Shown in pieces: positions 7,255 to 14,842 of a stretch of DNA of 16,500 nucleotides; the stretch's first letter is position 1; every line of letters begins with the position of its first letter. The position numbers were made by a program, and so were the translations under genes. Source of the DNA: an uncultured Spirochaetales bacterium (GTDB taxonomy: Bacteria; Spirochaetota; Spirochaetia; Sphaerochaetales; Sphaerochaetaceae); assembly GCA_934271365.1 (NCBI GenBank), contig CAKQRI010000038.1, forward strand, positions 1 to 16,500, read 5' to 3'. The notes beneath the pieces are model-generated. The model was given only the letters and a program-made list of their open reading frames with translations. It searched no databases and had not been told where the DNA came from.

Positions 7255-8340
7255 TCAGCACTTAACAAGAATTGCTGGACGCTCGAAATCAATTCCATCA
7301 ACTGTAATCTTGTTCACAGGAAACAGTACCGGTTTTGTAATTGGAATGATTCCATCAGCAGTGGAGACCACTGTATCCTCGCTCTTTGTACCTGTAATAG
7401 AAGGATTCCAGCAGAAAGCCTGATGATCAGCAATAAGCCCTGGAGTATCAAAGCCTACCCTGTAATCACGCCCCTGATAGCCAATAGGGCCTCCCTGGTG
7501 ATGCTTATCAAACTCATCTGCATATCCAAGTTCTGCATATTTCTCTCTGCCCTTTTCCAGAGCAGAGACAAATGATGAACCAGGACGTGAAGCAGCCATA
7601 TATGTACAGTCAATAATCTGATTATCCTCATACTGCTTCAGTAGAGCTTCAGATGGCTTTTCAAAATTGACATAGCGAGTAAGGCATATCACAAGGCCAT
7701 TTCTTCTGAAATTACCGCCAACCTGCACTCTCTTTTCTACTTTCTTCGCTGTTGGAAGCGGATGGCGATAGCTTGAAATCCTCTCATCAGATGCAACCAT
7801 GCATGAAAGAATCTCCAAACCTTTCTTTTCCATTCTTGCCATGATATCTGCAGCTATCTCATATTCAGACATTCCCGGCTCTATAGAAGCCGCAGCTTCT
7901 TCCATCGCCCATGAAGCATCCTCTCCTATATTCTTGTATCTCTCGATTTCCTCTTCCGTGAGATCAAAGCGGAGAAGCTGAATCTGCTTTGCTGCATTTC
8001 CAGTGTCATAGCCTATTTTTCCAGAAGGCACTAGGCTCTCTATAGTCCTCTTCTCAAAAGAGTTATCATGCCATGTGCCATAAAGCACCTTATAGCCAAG
8101 CTCTTCAATCTTCTCTTCCTTTATCATTCTTGGTGCTTCAATATTGTTTGTAATGGCATAAAGTGAATCAGCTGTTATCAGGAGACCGCAGTTTCCTGTA
8201 GCTCCCATGCCTACATAGTTTCTTCCTCCGCATGTGAGCCATGCAAAGTTATCCTGCCCTTTGCAGAATACAGCATCATAACCTTCTTTCTTCATCATAG
8301 CCCGGACTCTGCCGAGCTTTGTTTCTAATTCTTTATTCAT
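7255..8340 (-). CDS. M24 (pita-bread fold) protein, creatinase/aminopeptidase P-like, metal ligands degenerate
   Basis: This 361-residue protein has the two-domain layout of creatinase/Xaa-Pro peptidase relatives: an N-terminal creatinase-like domain (about 1-130) and a pita-bread domain (about 131-361). Conserved landmarks are YRHPLP (H193), HHQGGPIGYQGRDY (H280, H281) and WNPSITGTKSEDT (311-323). The usual five metal ligands are mostly absent. The D-x-G position reads QVG (206-208), the Asp of D-x-T-R reads CLTR (219-222), and the first Glu position is N312; only the final Glu (E321) is clear. It may therefore be a metal-independent hydrolase, as creatinase is, acting on a C-N bond rather than on peptides. 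It is the last gene of the Gfo/Idh-tctCBA operon, 14 bp after tctA with GGAAAG upstream, so its substrate is probably linked to the imported acid. Confidence 0.85.
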   Translation of the reverse strand: MNKELETKLGRVRAMMKKEGYDAVFCKGQDNFAWLTCGGRNYVGMGATGNCGLLITADSLYAITNNIEAPRMIKEEKIEELGYKVLYGTWHDNSFEKRTIESLVPSGKIGYDTGNAAKQIQLLRFDLTEEEIERYKNIGEDASWAMEEAAASIEPGMSEYEIAADIMARMEKKGLEILSCMVASDERISSYRHPLPTAKKVEKRVQVGGNFRRNGLVICLTRYVNFEKPSEALLKQYEDNQIIDCTYMAASRPGSSFVSALEKGREKYAELGYADEFDKHHQGGPIGYQGRDYRVGFDTPGLIADHQAFCWNPSITGTKSEDTVVSTADGIIPITKPVLFPVNKITVDGIDFERPAILVKC

Positions 8341-8354
8341 TAATCTTTCCTTTT

Positions 8355-9860
8355 TTAAGCAGTCTTTGCCTTCTTTGCTGAGCTATCCTTAATGTTCTTG
8401 ATTATCGAGTAGACGATGATGATAAGAGATGTAATAAGGAATATGCACGAGATAGGATGTGTGAGGAATGTCATCCAGCTGTTACCTGACAGAATCAGCG
8501 CTCTATTGAGATTTGCCTCAGCAATAGGACCTAAGACAATTCCCAGAACCAGCGGAGTTCCAGGATAGCCGAATTTCTTCATTGCAAATCCGATTACACC
8601 GAAGATGATTGCAACAAGCACATCAAACAGGTTATTTGCATTCGAATAAGCACCAACTATGCAGAGAGCTGCAATCAGAGGCAGGAGAAGCGTCTGAGGT
8701 ATCTTCAGTATATATGGAGAGACTTTAGCGCATCCAAGTCCAACGGCTAGCATAATGAACTGGATGACAATCATTCCCGCAAGGATTGCATATACAATCG
8801 TTATTCCCTCTGGCTCTACAAAGAGCTGTGGACCTGGCTTGACGCCGATCAAAGTCAAAGCACCAAGCATTACAGATGTAACGGTATCACCAGGGACTCC
8901 AAGGCACAGCATAGGGATAAGCGCACCTCCAGTTGTTCCATTATTTGATGATTCAGGAGCCGCAATTCCTTCTGGAATACCAGTTCCGAACAGTTCTGGA
9001 CGCTTAGAGACTCTCTTAGCAACCTGATATGCAAGGAAGCATGAGATTGCACCGCCTGTTCCAGGGATAATTCCGATGAAAACGCCAATGAATCCGCCAA
9101 TGATTGCAGACAGAATCAGCGCCTTGAAATCCTCAGATGTAGGAATAACTCTTCCAAGCTTCTGATTCGATGCTGCACCTTCTCTTTCTCCGCCCTTCTG
9201 TACAATCACAAAGACTTCACTGAGAGCAAATACTCCGATAAGCACTGGAAGAAGCTGAAGGCCTCTCATCAGGCGATAGTTTCCGAATGTGAATCTATCA
9301 ATGCCAGCAACACTATCTACTCCGATAGTAGAAATAAGAAGGCCAAGGAAACCAGAGATCAGCCCCTTAACAACATTCTTATCAGTACAGGCCATAATTG
9401 AAAGGCCAAAGATTGAGAGAGCAAAGAAATCTGGGGATGTGAATGAAAGCGCAACCTTTGCAAGCTGTGGCGCAATGAGTGCAAGACAGATTGCAGAGAT
9501 GAGGCCCCCGATAAATGACGATACGGTAGAGATGCCAAGAGCACGTCCAGCCTCTCCTTTCTGATTCATCGGATATCCATCAAGAAGTGTTGCTGTGGCA
9601 GAAGGCGTTCCCGGAGTATTCAGAAGAATAGCAGCAACTGAGCCGCCATACATGCTTCCACAGAACAGCCCACATAACAGAATAAGGGATGCGGATGGAT
9701 CAAGCCTGTATACAAGCGGCAGAAGAAGGATTATTCCTGTTGATCCGCTAAGACCAGGAAGAGCACCAACAACAACACCTACTGCTGTTCCAAATACAGC
9801 CATCAGGAAATTGAAAGGCATGAACACATTGGCAAATCCTGCCATAAGATTAGAAAACAT
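8355..9860 (-). CDS. tctA: Tripartite tricarboxylate transporter, large membrane subunit TctA
   Basis: This 501-residue, highly hydrophobic inner-membrane permease is the large subunit of a TTT secondary transporter, which takes up carboxylates with a cation gradient using a periplasmic binding protein. Family hallmarks appear as a repeat in the two halves: GALPGLSGSTGIILLLPL (32-49) and IGIIPGTGGAISCFLAYQ (about 266-283). Also present are NTPGTPSATATLLDGYPM (81-98) and the later LGVPGDTVTSVMLGALTLIG. About a dozen transmembrane segments are likely. AAGGAG lies 5 nt before the ATG and shares bases with the tctB stop codon TAA, so tctB and tctA are tightly coupled. The substrate cannot be read from the sequence; citrate should not be assumed. 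Confidence 0.96.
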   Translation of the reverse strand: MFSNLMAGFANVFMPFNFLMAVFGTAVGVVVGALPGLSGSTGIILLLPLVYRLDPSASLILLCGLFCGSMYGGSVAAILLNTPGTPSATATLLDGYPMNQKGEAGRALGISTVSSFIGGLISAICLALIAPQLAKVALSFTSPDFFALSIFGLSIMACTDKNVVKGLISGFLGLLISTIGVDSVAGIDRFTFGNYRLMRGLQLLPVLIGVFALSEVFVIVQKGGEREGAASNQKLGRVIPTSEDFKALILSAIIGGFIGVFIGIIPGTGGAISCFLAYQVAKRVSKRPELFGTGIPEGIAAPESSNNGTTGGALIPMLCLGVPGDTVTSVMLGALTLIGVKPGPQLFVEPEGITIVYAILAGMIVIQFIMLAVGLGCAKVSPYILKIPQTLLLPLIAALCIVGAYSNANNLFDVLVAIIFGVIGFAMKKFGYPGTPLVLGIVLGPIAEANLNRALILSGNSWMTFLTHPISCIFLITSLIIIVYSIIKNIKDSSAKKAKTA

Positions 9861-9869
9861 AGCTACTCC

Positions 9870-10337
9870 TTACCCTAATATTCCTCTTGGAAGAATGACC
9901 AGGAATACTTTTGTAAACAGGAAATACACAACCACAGAGAATACAATTGCGATGATTGCAGCCTTAACCTTCTTCTTGTAGCCAAAAAGAATGAAAGACG
10001 CAAAAAGATAAAGGGGGGTTGTAAGCAGGAATCCCACCGGCTTCACAAGCTTATAATACAGAAGCGTAAGCAACAGCATTATCAGAGCACGGAGAAGATA
10101 TCTGGTATTAATGCTCTTGAAATCAATAAGAGGAAATCCCTTGCTTCTTACCAGTACCGTAATAAGCTGTATTGCGCCTAGTGCAAAAAGCACATAGCAT
10201 ATGACTTTAGGATAATCACCTGGTCCAATGCCTCTATCTGAATCAGGCATTCTATCTGCCTGTATGAAGAAAATGATGCTGAGAGCGATTACTAGAACAG
10301 CAATCCAGAAATCAGCAGCCTTTTTTGTATCTTTCAT
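9870..10337 (-). CDS. tctB: Tripartite tricarboxylate transporter, small membrane subunit TctB
   Basis: This 155-residue protein with four predicted transmembrane helices (about 10-26, 45-63, 79-103 and 122-147) fits the TctB family in length, topology and position between tctC and tctA. A conserved early segment ADRMPDSDRGIGPGDYPKVI precedes the second helix, as is usual in this weakly conserved family. It forms the membrane complex with TctA. AGGAG lies 6 nt before the ATG. The 73-bp gap to tctC upstream holds a hairpin with a T tract, so expression may be lower than that of the binding protein. The gap to tctA is only 9 bp. Confidence 0.92.
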   Translation of the reverse strand: MKDTKKAADFWIAVLVIALSIIFFIQADRMPDSDRGIGPGDYPKVICYVLFALGAIQLITVLVRSKGFPLIDFKSINTRYLLRALIMLLLTLLYYKLVKPVGFLLTTPLYLFASFILFGYKKKVKAAIIAIVFSVVVYFLFTKVFLVILPRGILG

Positions 10338-10359
10338 TAAATTCTCCTATATTTGGATT

Positions 10360-10392
10360 TAAAAATAAGCCGAGGACTACTCATCCCCGGCT
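10360..10392 (-). terminator. Attenuator-like hairpin between tctC and tctB
   Basis: On the minus strand, AGCCGGGGA and TCCTCGGCT pair over 9 bp with one G-U around a 7-nt loop, then TTATTTTTA follows. This is a plausible partial terminator placed 18 nt after the tctC stop. It would release part of the transcripts after the periplasmic binding protein, and it could also protect the tctC mRNA 3' end. Confidence 0.75.
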
Positions 10393-10410
10393 CTGAAGAT
10401 TTCTGTAGAC

Positions 10411-11370
10411 TTAGAGTGTCTTTGCAAGCTCTGCAAATCTTGCATCTTCGCTCTTCATGAATGCAGTTGCATCAGCTGGTCCCTTATATGTGACCTCTAC
10501 ACTGAGGCTTGCCATCTTATCTGCGAATGTCTTATCTTCACAGCACTGCTTGATGATTGAAGCAAGCTTCTCTACAACTGAATCAGGAGTATCCTTAGGA
10601 ACAACTACTGTTCTCCACTGAGGAAGGATGCAGTCTATACCTTCTTCCTTAGCTGTTGGAACCTCTGGGAATGATGAATATCTGTTCTCTGAGAATACTG
10701 CAAGAATTCTCAGCTGTCCGTTCTCTACGTTTGCAATGCCTTCTGGAGCATTAGCCATTACGCAGTCAACTTCACCAGCAAGAAGACCTGTGATAGCTGG
10801 ACCACCACCTGAATATGGAACATGTACAAAGCTCAGTCCTGTTGCCTGCTCGAACAGAAGTGCTGCAAGATGGTTTCCACCCTGTGCGCCAGCATTACCG
10901 CAAGTAATCTTTCCTGGATTAGCCTTAACATCCGCAATCAGATCACCAAGAGTCTTATACTTAGAATCAGCCTTAACAACGATGTAGTTGTATGAAGATA
11001 CTACCTGACAGACAGTCTTGAATGTATCTGCACCTGTGATAGGTGTTGATGATAAATGTGTCTTTGCCATTGTTGCGTTGTTCCAGTGCATGATTGAATA
11101 GCCATCAGCAGATGCATCTAGGAACTCAATAGCACCAGTAACACCAGATGCACCTGGCACATTCTTTATTACCATTGTCTGGCCATTTGCATACTTAGGG
11201 AAAACCTCTGCAAGAGCTCTGAATACAATATCTCCACCGCCACCTGCTGACCAGCCTACTGTTGCCTCAACTGTCTTTGTTGGATAATTAGATGTTTCTG
11301 CTGCTCCCTGAGCAAAGAGAGCTACCATTGAAACAGCGACTACAAGCATGATTGTTAATGCTTTCTTCAT
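10411..11370 (-). CDS. tctC: Tripartite tricarboxylate transporter, periplasmic binding protein TctC
   Basis: This 319-residue exported solute-binding protein is of the Bug/TctC family. The signal peptide has a KK start, a hydrophobic core (about 4-18) and a likely signal peptidase I cleavage near FA-QGAAE (after residue 20); there is no lipobox cysteine. The mature protein starts with YPTKTVEATVGWSAGGGGD and contains NVPGASGVTGA (66-76), ADGYSIM and the VPYSGGGPAITGLLAGEVD region, all typical ligand-loop segments. Soluble in the periplasm, it delivers a carboxylate to TctAB. AAGGAG lies 6 nt before the ATG, 26 bp after the oxidoreductase gene. A hairpin with a T tract follows, probably raising its level relative to TctBA. 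The ligand is unknown. Confidence 0.95.
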   Translation of the reverse strand: MKKALTIMLVVAVSMVALFAQGAAETSNYPTKTVEATVGWSAGGGGDIVFRALAEVFPKYANGQTMVIKNVPGASGVTGAIEFLDASADGYSIMHWNNATMAKTHLSSTPITGADTFKTVCQVVSSYNYIVVKADSKYKTLGDLIADVKANPGKITCGNAGAQGGNHLAALLFEQATGLSFVHVPYSGGGPAITGLLAGEVDCVMANAPEGIANVENGQLRILAVFSENRYSSFPEVPTAKEEGIDCILPQWRTVVVPKDTPDSVVEKLASIIKQCCEDKTFADKMASLSVEVTYKGPADATAFMKSEDARFAELAKTL

Positions 11371-11396
11371 ATTTATCTCCTTTTTTTCAGAAAAGA

Positions 11397-12449
11397 TTAC
11401 TTTATTCTGACTGGATGACCAGTCTGTGCGCTTTCATATATAGCTGTGATGATCTTGACAGCCTCACTTGCAGATTCGCCGCTAACAGCTGGTTCTCTGC
11501 CATTGATTACTGCATCTGCAAGATCCTTGAATTCACGTTCATGACCAAGCGTGTTTATTGCCTTTGGATCAGATGCACCGCCACCAGCAGTGGTTCTATC
11601 GAAGAACTCCTTTCTGATCTCAGCATCTTCTGGCCTCTCTTCTTTGAACGCCCATGTCTTAAGAGATTCCTCTTCAAGAACAGCTGAACCTTCTGTTCCG
11701 CAGATCTCCAGCTTCTTAAGGAATCCTGGATATACGCTAGTTGAGCCTTCTATCACACCCAGTGCACCATTTTCAAATCTAAGAACAGCAACACCTGTAT
11801 CCTCAACTTCTATCCTCTCATGGCTGAGAGTTGCCGTATAAGCCTGAACTTCTTCTGCTTTTCCCGCAAACCACTGAAGAAGATCAATTGCATGGATTGA
11901 CTGATTCATCAGCGCACCGCCACCATCAACCTTCCAGGTTCCTCTCCATGCACCAGAATCATAATATTCCTGGCTTCTGAACCATTTAACCTGCGCATCC
12001 ACAAGTGTCAGACGGCCAAAACGACCTTCATCTATTGCCTTCTTAATAAGAATTGGAGCTTCATAGAATCTTGACTGGAATACACCGGTTGCTATAACCC
12101 CCTTCTTCTCAGCTGCATCAAGAATCATCTTCTCGCGCTCAGGGGTTATCTCCATAGGCTTTTCGATTATCACGTGCTTTCCATGCTCAATCGCAGCAAG
12201 AGCCGGCTCTAGATGATAGCCAGAAGGAGTTGCAATAGTAACAACTTCAATATCTGGATTTGAAAGAAATGATTCCAGATCCTCATAAGGAATGCCTTCT
12301 CCATTTCTCTCACAGAAAGCCTTTGCCTTTCCGGGAACCATATCAAAAGCTCCGATGAACTGGCAATTGTCATTATTATTGATTGCTCTTATATGAGTCT
12401 CCGCAATAACACCAAGACCAATTATTCCAAAACCAACCTTTCTGGACAT
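11397..12449 (-). CDS. Gfo/Idh/MocA family oxidoreductase (copy 1)
   Basis: This 350-residue NAD(P)-dependent dehydrogenase has a Rossmann domain (about 1-120, GIIGLGVIAETH) carrying the EKP motif (K97 from the chosen start), and a C-terminal alpha/beta domain. H186 and D189 lie in GGALMNQSIHAIDLLQW. Family members oxidise hydroxyl groups of inositols, sugars and sugar acids, or act on amino sugars. The exact substrate is not evident. AGGAG abuts the ATG at 12455 but lies 6 nt before the ATG at 12449, which I take as the start. It is the first gene of the operon with tctCBA and the M24 protein. It is very similar to the second copy at 15325-16386, with 40 of 44 residues identical over the DAQVKW...LLQWF segment. 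Confidence 0.92.
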   Translation of the reverse strand: MSRKVGFGIIGLGVIAETHIRAINNNDNCQFIGAFDMVPGKAKAFCERNGEGIPYEDLESFLSNPDIEVVTIATPSGYHLEPALAAIEHGKHVIIEKPMEITPEREKMILDAAEKKGVIATGVFQSRFYEAPILIKKAIDEGRFGRLTLVDAQVKWFRSQEYYDSGAWRGTWKVDGGGALMNQSIHAIDLLQWFAGKAEEVQAYTATLSHERIEVEDTGVAVLRFENGALGVIEGSTSVYPGFLKKLEICGTEGSAVLEEESLKTWAFKEERPEDAEIRKEFFDRTTAGGGASDPKAINTLGHEREFKDLADAVINGREPAVSGESASEAVKIITAIYESAQTGHPVRIK

Positions 12450-12471
12450 TTTCATCTCCTATTTAAAGAAT

Positions 12472-12499
12472 ATGCTATCACAGAGTTGTATTTTGTCAA
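12472..12499 (-). promoter_or_regulatory. Promoter of the Gfo/Idh-tctCBA-M24 operon
   Basis: On the minus strand a perfect -35 TTGACA (12499-12494) is followed after 16 nt by TAGCAT (12477-12472), a 4-of-6 match to the -10. The -35 is clear, the -10 is tentative; CATATT at 19 nt is an alternative. The -35 directly abuts the inverted repeat at 12500-12559, which would put repressor binding in competition with RNA polymerase. Confidence 0.55.
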
Positions 12500-12564
12500 T
12501 TTAAATTACAAATTATTTTATTTATAAATATTACATATAATTACTATTTGTAATTTAAAATTAC
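12500..12564. promoter_or_regulatory. Putative operator: 14-bp inverted repeat and ATTAC repeat cluster
   Basis: TTTAAATTACAAAT (12500-12513) is the exact reverse complement of ATTTGTAATTTAAA (12546-12559). The pentamer ATTAC occurs four times on the plus strand, at 12505, 12530, 12540 and 12560, with two of the steps being 10 and 20 bp, plus one inverted copy inside the right arm. The block sits between the ROK gene terminator and the operon's -35. ROK repressors often bind AT-rich inverted repeats, so the neighbouring regulator is the obvious candidate ligand. The region is very AT-rich, which weakens the case somewhat. Confidence 0.5.
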
Positions 12565-12591
12565 GAAATAATGTTTCATTATTTTTAATGC

Positions 12592-12620
12592 AAAAAAAGA
12601 GAATTCTATCTGAAATTCCC
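12592..12620 (-). terminator. Terminator overlapping the ROK gene stop codon
   Basis: On the minus strand GGGAATT (12620-12614) pairs with AATTCTC (12605-12599) over 7 bp with one G-U. The 8-nt loop contains the TAG stop, and seven T residues follow (12598-12592). The hairpin therefore uses the last codons of the gene. It separates the repressor transcript from the transporter operon that lies 150 bp further on. Confidence 0.7.
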
Positions 12621-13823
12621 TGATGGAATTGTACGATAGAGAAGCTCTGCTTTATTCTGAAGAACAAGCGTCGCAGCACCAAGAGCTGCACCTGTTTCCT
12701 TTAGTCTGCCCTGCTCTATCTTAAGTCCTTTATACGGTTCATCTGCTGCAAGGATATCAAAATTGCTCCGTATCTCATCAACAAGGTATCGGGAGTTGTA
12801 GCCGATAGGACCGCCTATAACAATCTTACGAGGATTGATTATATCAGCAAGAATCGAAAGTCCTTTTGCTAATGGAGATGCAATTGACTTCATCACTGCT
12901 CTTGCACACTCATCTCCATCATCCGCAAGTTCTGCGACAGAAAAAGATGTGATGGCATCGTCTGGAAGTGATGCTAAGATTGACTTTGAATACTCTATTC
13001 TGCGTCGTATCTCAAGTGCATTCTGACGCAGAGCCCTATCATTTGCCATAGCAAGAAGACATCCATGCTTTCCACAGTCACAGAGTGGCCCGTTGGGATT
13101 GATGACAAGATGCGCAATCCTGCCTGCAGTATAAGTTGTCCCTGTAAGCAGAGAACCATTTACAAAGATTGCCGATCTTATTCCTGATCCGATACCTATG
13201 TAAATCATATTCTTTTCTTTCTCTGCATTGGCATATCTGTATTCAGCAAGACCAGATGTTGTATATCTGTTAATGCAGTACACTCTGTATCCAAGTTCTC
13301 TCTCAACAATCTCTGATACATTGATAGTCTTATGCCAGCCTAAGTCATTTGCCCTGAGGATGCAGCCCTTTTCACTATCTACAATACCGGGGAGCCCCAA
13401 ACCTATTGCTGGAAGGATCCAGCCTTTTGATCTGGTGATCATGAACCGAAGCCCCGCAATAAGAGTGGAAAGGAGTCCTTCTGGTGTGAAATTAGTAACA
13501 GATGGCGTCGTATATTTATCCGCAATTGTACCATCAAGTCCTACAAGGACATAAGACCATGAATCAGAAGAGAATGCTGCACCAAGAGCAAACCACCTGT
13601 TATCTGTGAACTTAAGCTTCAGACCAGGCCGTCCGCGGGAGGATTTTGCGGTCTCTGTCTCTTCTGCAATTCCATTCTCAATCAGTGAATTGACAACATT
13701 TGAGACCGTAGTCCTCGAAAGCCCAAGTTCTTTCGCAATAATGGCACGAGTAGGATCATCAACCTCTTCAATCGAGTCGATTATATTCTTGTAATTGAGA
13801 TATTCCATGTCCTCGTAGCGCAT
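12606..13823 (-). CDS. ROK family transcriptional regulator (XylR/NagC-like)
   Basis: This 405-residue regulator has an N-terminal winged helix-turn-helix (about 8-65; TRAIIAKELGLSRTTVSNVV) and a ROK sugar-binding domain. The zinc-type signature is present: H in GRIAHLVINP, then CDCGKHGC. The sugar-kinase catalytic Asp that follows Asn in kinases (ND) is replaced, because the matching stretch reads INRYTTSGLAEYRYA, and the phosphate loop GIGSGIRSAI is altered. It should therefore sense a ligand without phosphorylating it. The ATG at 13823 has no Shine-Dalgarno; TATTAT lies 9 nt upstream. An internal ATG at 13808 with GAGGA too close is the alternative. It probably controls the adjacent transporter operon and possibly the symporter and the second oxidoreductase. 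Confidence 0.93.
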   Translation of the reverse strand: MRYEDMEYLNYKNIIDSIEEVDDPTRAIIAKELGLSRTTVSNVVNSLIENGIAEETETAKSSRGRPGLKLKFTDNRWFALGAAFSSDSWSYVLVGLDGTIADKYTTPSVTNFTPEGLLSTLIAGLRFMITRSKGWILPAIGLGLPGIVDSEKGCILRANDLGWHKTINVSEIVERELGYRVYCINRYTTSGLAEYRYANAEKEKNMIYIGIGSGIRSAIFVNGSLLTGTTYTAGRIAHLVINPNGPLCDCGKHGCLLAMANDRALRQNALEIRRRIEYSKSILASLPDDAITSFSVAELADDGDECARAVMKSIASPLAKGLSILADIINPRKIVIGGPIGYNSRYLVDEIRSNFDILAADEPYKGLKIEQGRLKETGAALGAATLVLQNKAELLYRTIPSGNFR

Positions 13824-13832
13824 AATATATAG

Positions 13833-13862
13833 ATAATAGTACCTTTAAACGCTTTTTTCCAA
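13833..13862 (-). promoter_or_regulatory. Possible promoter of the ROK gene
   Basis: TTGGAA (13862-13857) and TATTAT (13838-13833) are 18 nt apart on the minus strand, in the 44-bp gap after the symporter gene. The -10 ends 9 nt before the ATG, giving a leader of only two or three nucleotides. Co-transcription from the symporter promoter is also possible. Confidence 0.4.
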
Positions 13863-13867
13863 TTGAT

Positions 13868-14833
13868 TCATTCAGTCTCTTCCTTCCTGAAGAGAAGATT
13901 GCCCATCACAGCACATAGGCTCTGCTGAAATACTATGCAGAATATTACAGGTAAAGCTGCAGAAGGCGGAAGAAAGGCAATTGCAAGGACAAGTGCAGCA
14001 CTTACATTTCTTGTTGCAATCGTCAGAGTGACAGAGATGCTATCTGATGAACATAACATAAAGGCTTTGGATAACAGATATCCAATAGGAAACCCTAAAG
14101 CTGCAACAAGAAGGCTCACAAAGGCTATCAGGAGATATGATGCGGATAGATTCTCTATAATCCGGTCTGCAACCTTTGATGTATTTATTGCAATGACACA
14201 TACAAGCAGGAGCTTTGAGATAGGATTGGATAGAGGAGCTAGTTCCTTCTCTATTCTGTCCCTGCAGAAATGATTGAAAATCAGAGCAAGAGCAGACGGG
14301 ATCAGGACCATGATAAAAAGAGACTTCATCATTCCGAATGAATCAATTGCGATTGATTCTCCTGTATAGATGCGGAGAATCAAAGGCGTCAGGATAGGCG
14401 CAAGAAGAGTATCTAGAAGCAGTATTGCAAGAGTTGCAGCAAGATTGCCAGATAATATTGCTGTCCATATAGTGCATACTACACCAGTCGGAATTGCCCT
14501 AAGGAGATTATAGCCACTGATCAGGTTCTTATCTCCATGGAAGAATGCAATACCGGCAAGCTCTGCAATAATTGGCATTACTATATAGCTACCAAGAGCG
14601 AAAGCTAATATGAAAGCCGGCTTTTTCAGCGTATCTCCTATTTCACCTATGCTGATTTTCATTGTGCCAAGAAAGGTCATGCAGGCGAACAGATATGTAA
14701 CAGCTGGCTTCATCCAGGAAATTCGGCTTCCAAGAATAAGCCCCGCAATAACAGCAAGCGGAGTAAGCACAGGCATCAGCTTATTGAGCTTTTTGTTCAA
14801 TATATTTGTCTTAGCAATAACGGCAGAATTCAT
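13868..14833 (-). CDS. Bile acid:sodium symporter (BASS/SBF) family transporter
   Basis: This 321-residue inner-membrane protein has about nine or ten hydrophobic helices after a short basic N-terminus. BASS-type segments are visible: AIPTGVVCTIWTAILSGN (about 112-129), LLLDTLLAPILTPLIL (137-152) and the late SVTLTIATRNVSAALVLAI with FLPPSAALPVIF. The family imports organic anions (bile acids, pantoate, pyruvate, other keto acids) with sodium; the name does not mean bile acids are the cargo. Next to a carboxylate uptake operon and a ROK regulator, a second organic-anion carrier is plausible. No Shine-Dalgarno precedes the ATG, but TGC-TATTGT lies 9 nt upstream. An internal ATG at codon 20 is an alternative start. 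The gene ends 44 bp before the ROK gene. Confidence 0.85.
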   Translation of the reverse strand: MNSAVIAKTNILNKKLNKLMPVLTPLAVIAGLILGSRISWMKPAVTYLFACMTFLGTMKISIGEIGDTLKKPAFILAFALGSYIVMPIIAELAGIAFFHGDKNLISGYNLLRAIPTGVVCTIWTAILSGNLAATLAILLLDTLLAPILTPLILRIYTGESIAIDSFGMMKSLFIMVLIPSALALIFNHFCRDRIEKELAPLSNPISKLLLVCVIAINTSKVADRIIENLSASYLLIAFVSLLVAALGFPIGYLLSKAFMLCSSDSISVTLTIATRNVSAALVLAIAFLPPSAALPVIFCIVFQQSLCAVMGNLLFRKEETE

Positions 14834-14842
14834 ATAAGGTTA

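Noticed and set aside
9595..9981. 128-codon plus-strand frame over the tctA/tctB junction
   Set aside because: It is antisense to two well-supported transporter genes, with low-complexity Arg/Pro/Thr composition typical of a shadow frame.
10628..10987. 119-codon open frame on the plus strand opposite tctC
   Set aside because: It lies wholly inside a clear TctC gene on the other strand, has no family features and no ribosome binding site; a shadow of the real gene.
11311..11370. Lipoprotein signal for TctC
   Set aside because: The end of the hydrophobic stretch reads LFAQGAAE with no cysteine, so signal peptidase I processing is more likely.
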